Origin: an uncultured delta proteobacterium
Lineage (GTDB): Bacteria > Desulfobacterota > Desulfobulbia > Desulfobulbales > Desulfurivibrionaceae
Direction: 5' to 3'
DNA: 64,000 nt
Assembly: GCA_903869265.1 (NCBI GenBank)
Contig: CAIPYE010000003.1
Location: forward strand, 22,976-86,975
Shown: in pieces, positions 61,471 to 64,000 of the stretch
How positions within the stretch are numbered: the first letter of the stretch is position 1
Layout of the letters: the number at the start of each line of letters is the position of its first letter
Translations under genes and position numbers: made by a program
The notes under the pieces: model-generated
The model's input: the letters and a program-made list of their open reading frames with translations, nothing else
Databases searched by the model: none
Told to the model about the DNA's origin: nothing

Positions 61471-63189
61471 TTGCCAAGATCAACCACGCAACCAACAGGT
61501 CTTCTTATGGTTTCCATAGCCACCCTCGGCCCGGAAGGCTCCCACGCCTGGCAGGCAGCCCGCCAGTTCATTCCGGACGCAACCATCAAGCTTTTCCCGA
61601 ATCTGGCCGCAGTGTTCAAGGCCTTTGCCGCCCAGGAGACCGATCTGGCCCTGGCCCCGGTCTACAATACCCGCGAAGGACAGGTCAAGGAATACAGCCG
61701 CTTGGTCAAGGGGATGGACAAGGGGTTCTGGCGGGACAACGTCGTTCTGCCCATCCATCTTTCCCTGGGCTCTCTTTCCGCCACCGAACCGATCACCATG
61801 CTGCTTGGAAAAAGCGGGGTGCTGCGGCAATGCGAAGACTACATCACCAGCGCCTTTCCCAAGGCGACCCTGACCTCGGTGCATGATCTGGATGCGGCGG
61901 TGCGCGAAATCAAAGAGCAGGGGCTTGTCGGCCACGGGATCATCGAATCGGAAGAAGCGCTGCGCGTCTACAGCCTGACCATCCGCGCCCGGGAGATCGT
62001 GCCCCACAACCGGACCCGCTACGCCGTGCTGGGTCAGACCCCGGCCCCCCGCACCGGGTATGATGCCACCGCCATGGTCACCACCCCGATCAAGGACCGG
62101 GTCGGCATCCTGGCCGACATTTTAAACGAGTTCACCAAACGCAGCATCAACCTGATCGACATGCAGACGGAAACCGATCCCCAGAGCCAGAAGCTGCAGT
62201 TCTTCATCGAGTTTGAAGGGCATCTTGCCGACGAGCGGGTCCGCCAAGCCATCGAGCGCATCGAACACCAGATCATCCAGGAGCCCGGATCGGTAAGGGT
62301 GCTGGGCAGCTTCCCCAGGGTGGACATGCGGGTCAAGCGCATCAAAACCTTTGGCTTTATCGGCAGCGGCGAAATGAGCCTCTGGTTTGCCGAGCGGTTG
62401 AAGAGCGAGGGCTACGAGACAATAATCACCGGCCGAAGCACCGCGTTGCGACCCGAAGCAATGATTCCCCAGGTGGATGTGGTGGTGATCTGCGTGCCCA
62501 TCAGCGCCACCCCTGCGGCCGTGGCGGAATACGGTCCGCAGCTGGCGGAAAACCAGGCCCTGATCCTGCTGGCGGGCGAGGCGGAAAACGTGCTGCACAC
62601 CGCCCTGACCCACACCAAGGAAGGGGTGGAGGTGCTGCTGGTCCATAACCTCTGGGGGCCGCAAGCCGCAACGATGAAGGACAAGAACGCCTCGGTGGTC
62701 CGCACTGCGCGCAGCGGGGCGTTGAGCAGCGAGTTTGAGGCCTTTCTTTACAAGCACGGGGCAAAGATCTCCCTCGACGCGCCGGGCCAGCACGACCTGA
62801 TGATGGGGGTCAGCCAGAAGCTGCCCACCTCCATCTCTGTGGCCCTGGCCATGGCCCTCAAGGACAACGCTATCCCCCCGGAGGCCATCGGCAGCCACGC
62901 CACCCTGACTTCGCTCTACTCCATCCTCTCCATGGCCAGGGTGCATGGGCAAAACCCACGCACCTACGCGGAGATCATGGCCACCAGCGGCCAGGGGTCC
63001 CGTATTGTCCATAGCTTTGCCGAAAACCTCGACACAATCACGAAACTTGCCGAATCCGGCGACATCGAAACGCTCTGCACATTGATCGAGGCCAACCGGC
63101 AATATCTCAGTGAGACGTTTCTCAAGGATCGGATGCAGCAGGCCCTGGCAGTGGATGCCACCTTGGGCCGGGTGCTCAGCCGCGACTGA
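61471..63189 (+). CDS. Fusion protein: prephenate dehydratase domain, ACT domain, prephenate dehydrogenase-like domain (possible TTG start)
   Basis: VSIATLGPEGSHAWQAA; HNRTRYAVLG; ACT-like KDRVGILADILNEFTKRSINLIDMQTETD; Rossmann GFIGSGEMSLWFAERLKSEGYETIITGRS; GQHDLMMGVSQKLPTSISVALAMAL. Confidence 0.85.
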   Translation: MPRSTTQPTGLLMVSIATLGPEGSHAWQAARQFIPDATIKLFPNLAAVFKAFAAQETDLALAPVYNTREGQVKEYSRLVKGMDKGFWRDNVVLPIHLSLGSLSATEPITMLLGKSGVLRQCEDYITSAFPKATLTSVHDLDAAVREIKEQGLVGHGIIESEEALRVYSLTIRAREIVPHNRTRYAVLGQTPAPRTGYDATAMVTTPIKDRVGILADILNEFTKRSINLIDMQTETDPQSQKLQFFIEFEGHLADERVRQAIERIEHQIIQEPGSVRVLGSFPRVDMRVKRIKTFGFIGSGEMSLWFAERLKSEGYETIITGRSTALRPEAMIPQVDVVVICVPISATPAAVAEYGPQLAENQALILLAGEAENVLHTALTHTKEGVEVLLVHNLWGPQAATMKDKNASVVRTARSGALSSEFEAFLYKHGAKISLDAPGQHDLMMGVSQKLPTSISVALAMALKDNAIPPEAIGSHATLTSLYSILSMARVHGQNPRTYAEIMATSGQGSRIVHSFAENLDTITKLAESGDIETLCTLIEANRQYLSETFLKDRMQQALAVDATLGRVLSRD

Positions 63190-63319
63190 CCAGTGCAAAA
63201 AAGCGACACGCCAACAAAACAGGGCTTGACGCGCTCTTGTTTTTTTCTATATGCTGTAACCTGTTGAAGTAATTCACACAAATTTTCCCAATGATCAACC
63301 CGCTGTGCGGAGGAGAAAG

Positions 63320-64000
63320 ATGGCCAGACAACAGATGACAATAGGCAAAAAAATCGGTTTGGGATTTGCAGTGGTGCTGCTCTTGACCGCCGTGATTGTG
63401 GGGGTTTACCAGTTCGCCCTCTCCTCCGCCACCACCACCTTCACCGGCCTCCTTGAGGTGGAGATGGCCATTGCCGTGCGGGCCAACTCCGCCCTGAACG
63501 ACCTCAACAAGTGCCGCCGCTTTGAAAAGGACTTTCTTCTCACCGGCAACGAAGGCAAAGTCAAAGAACAAAAAGACAGTTATTTCAGCCTCACTGACGA
63601 GCTGGACACCATCGAGGCCATGGCCAAAAAAGACGGCAAGGCCAAAATAGTCGAAGGTATCGGAAAAGTTCGCACCCAGGTAGACATCTACCAGAAGAAC
63701 TTCGAACTCATCGTCAAGGCTCCGGAATATGAGCGGATGAGCATCGAGCCAAAACTCCGGGAAGCCGCCAAGGTTGCGGAACCGGTGCTGGAAGAGCTGT
63801 ATAAAACCGTGCAGGACGAGGCGAACCAGGATGTGGTTCTCGGCAAAGAACGGGCCAAATTCCTGGGCTTGCTGGCCCTGGCTCTGGGCGTCATCGCCCT
63901 GGCCAGCGGCGCGGCCATTGCCTTTTTTCTGGGGAGGGGGATATCCACCACCCTCAAGCAGGTCAGCCAAACCTTGAACGAAGGGGCTGAGCAGGTGGCC
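63320..64000 (+). CDS. Methyl-accepting chemotaxis protein, N-terminal part (runs off the window)
   Basis: SD GAGGAG before ATG; MARQQMTIGKKIGLGFAVVLLLTAVIVGVYQFA; second TM AKFLGLLALALGVIALASGAAIAFFLG, then HAMP-like region. Confidence 0.85.
   Translation, partial: MARQQMTIGKKIGLGFAVVLLLTAVIVGVYQFALSSATTTFTGLLEVEMAIAVRANSALNDLNKCRRFEKDFLLTGNEGKVKEQKDSYFSLTDELDTIEAMAKKDGKAKIVEGIGKVRTQVDIYQKNFELIVKAPEYERMSIEPKLREAAKVAEPVLEELYKTVQDEANQDVVLGKERAKFLGLLALALGVIALASGAAIAFFLGRGISTTLKQVSQTLNEGAEQVA

Noticed and set aside
1-64000. tRNA, rRNA, transposase, integrase, phage or CRISPR genes
   Set aside because: None recognised by eye in any frame or strand; a tRNAscan/Infernal/ISfinder run would be needed to exclude small ones

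Overview
The 64 kb window is gene-dense and GC-rich, with gene content typical of a Desulfobulbales-like (Desulfobacterota) chromosome; that assignment is inferred from gene content only. Contents from start to end: a minus-strand tandem array of four full-length methyl-accepting chemotaxis proteins (MCPs) plus one decayed MCP remnant (1-10.2 kb); a minus-strand acetyl-CoA carboxylase operon (accC, fused alpha/beta carboxyltransferase, biotin-carrier-like protein, birA, GT2); corC-lnt-prfB (programmed frameshift), a GlcF-like Fe-S protein, a DsbA-like protein, phoH and a ybeY-pdxJ fusion; a FapA/DUF342 protein; two RCK potassium channels flanking adk; an acyltransferase and uvrB; a GH17-GT2 fusion and mtgA; an RluA-type pseudouridine synthase and thiL; an ECF sigma / anti-sigma / DegP / lipoprotein cluster; trpEGDCF; rpsT; cdaA-cdaR-glmM-tlyA; an HD-GYP protein; a sigma-54 response regulator, hybrid kinase, CheW-like, CheD and CheY-like cluster; a prephenate dehydratase-dehydrogenase fusion; and the start of another MCP. 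No rRNA, tRNA, CRISPR array, transposase or phage module was seen. The signals most worth a second look are: the mosaic MCP array with a Cys4 PAS module (C-x8-C-x4-C-x-C) and a shared C-terminal [DE]F[EQ]RY tail; a dispersed intergenic palindrome family (4 copies, one inside the trp operon and one at the thiL start); a separate 149-bp palindromic element overlapping a stop codon; two short ORFs absent from the supplied ORF track (a 57-aa CxxC/CxxC protein and a 38-aa protein); and several gene fusions. I did not find convincing evidence for a wholly new multi-gene system.
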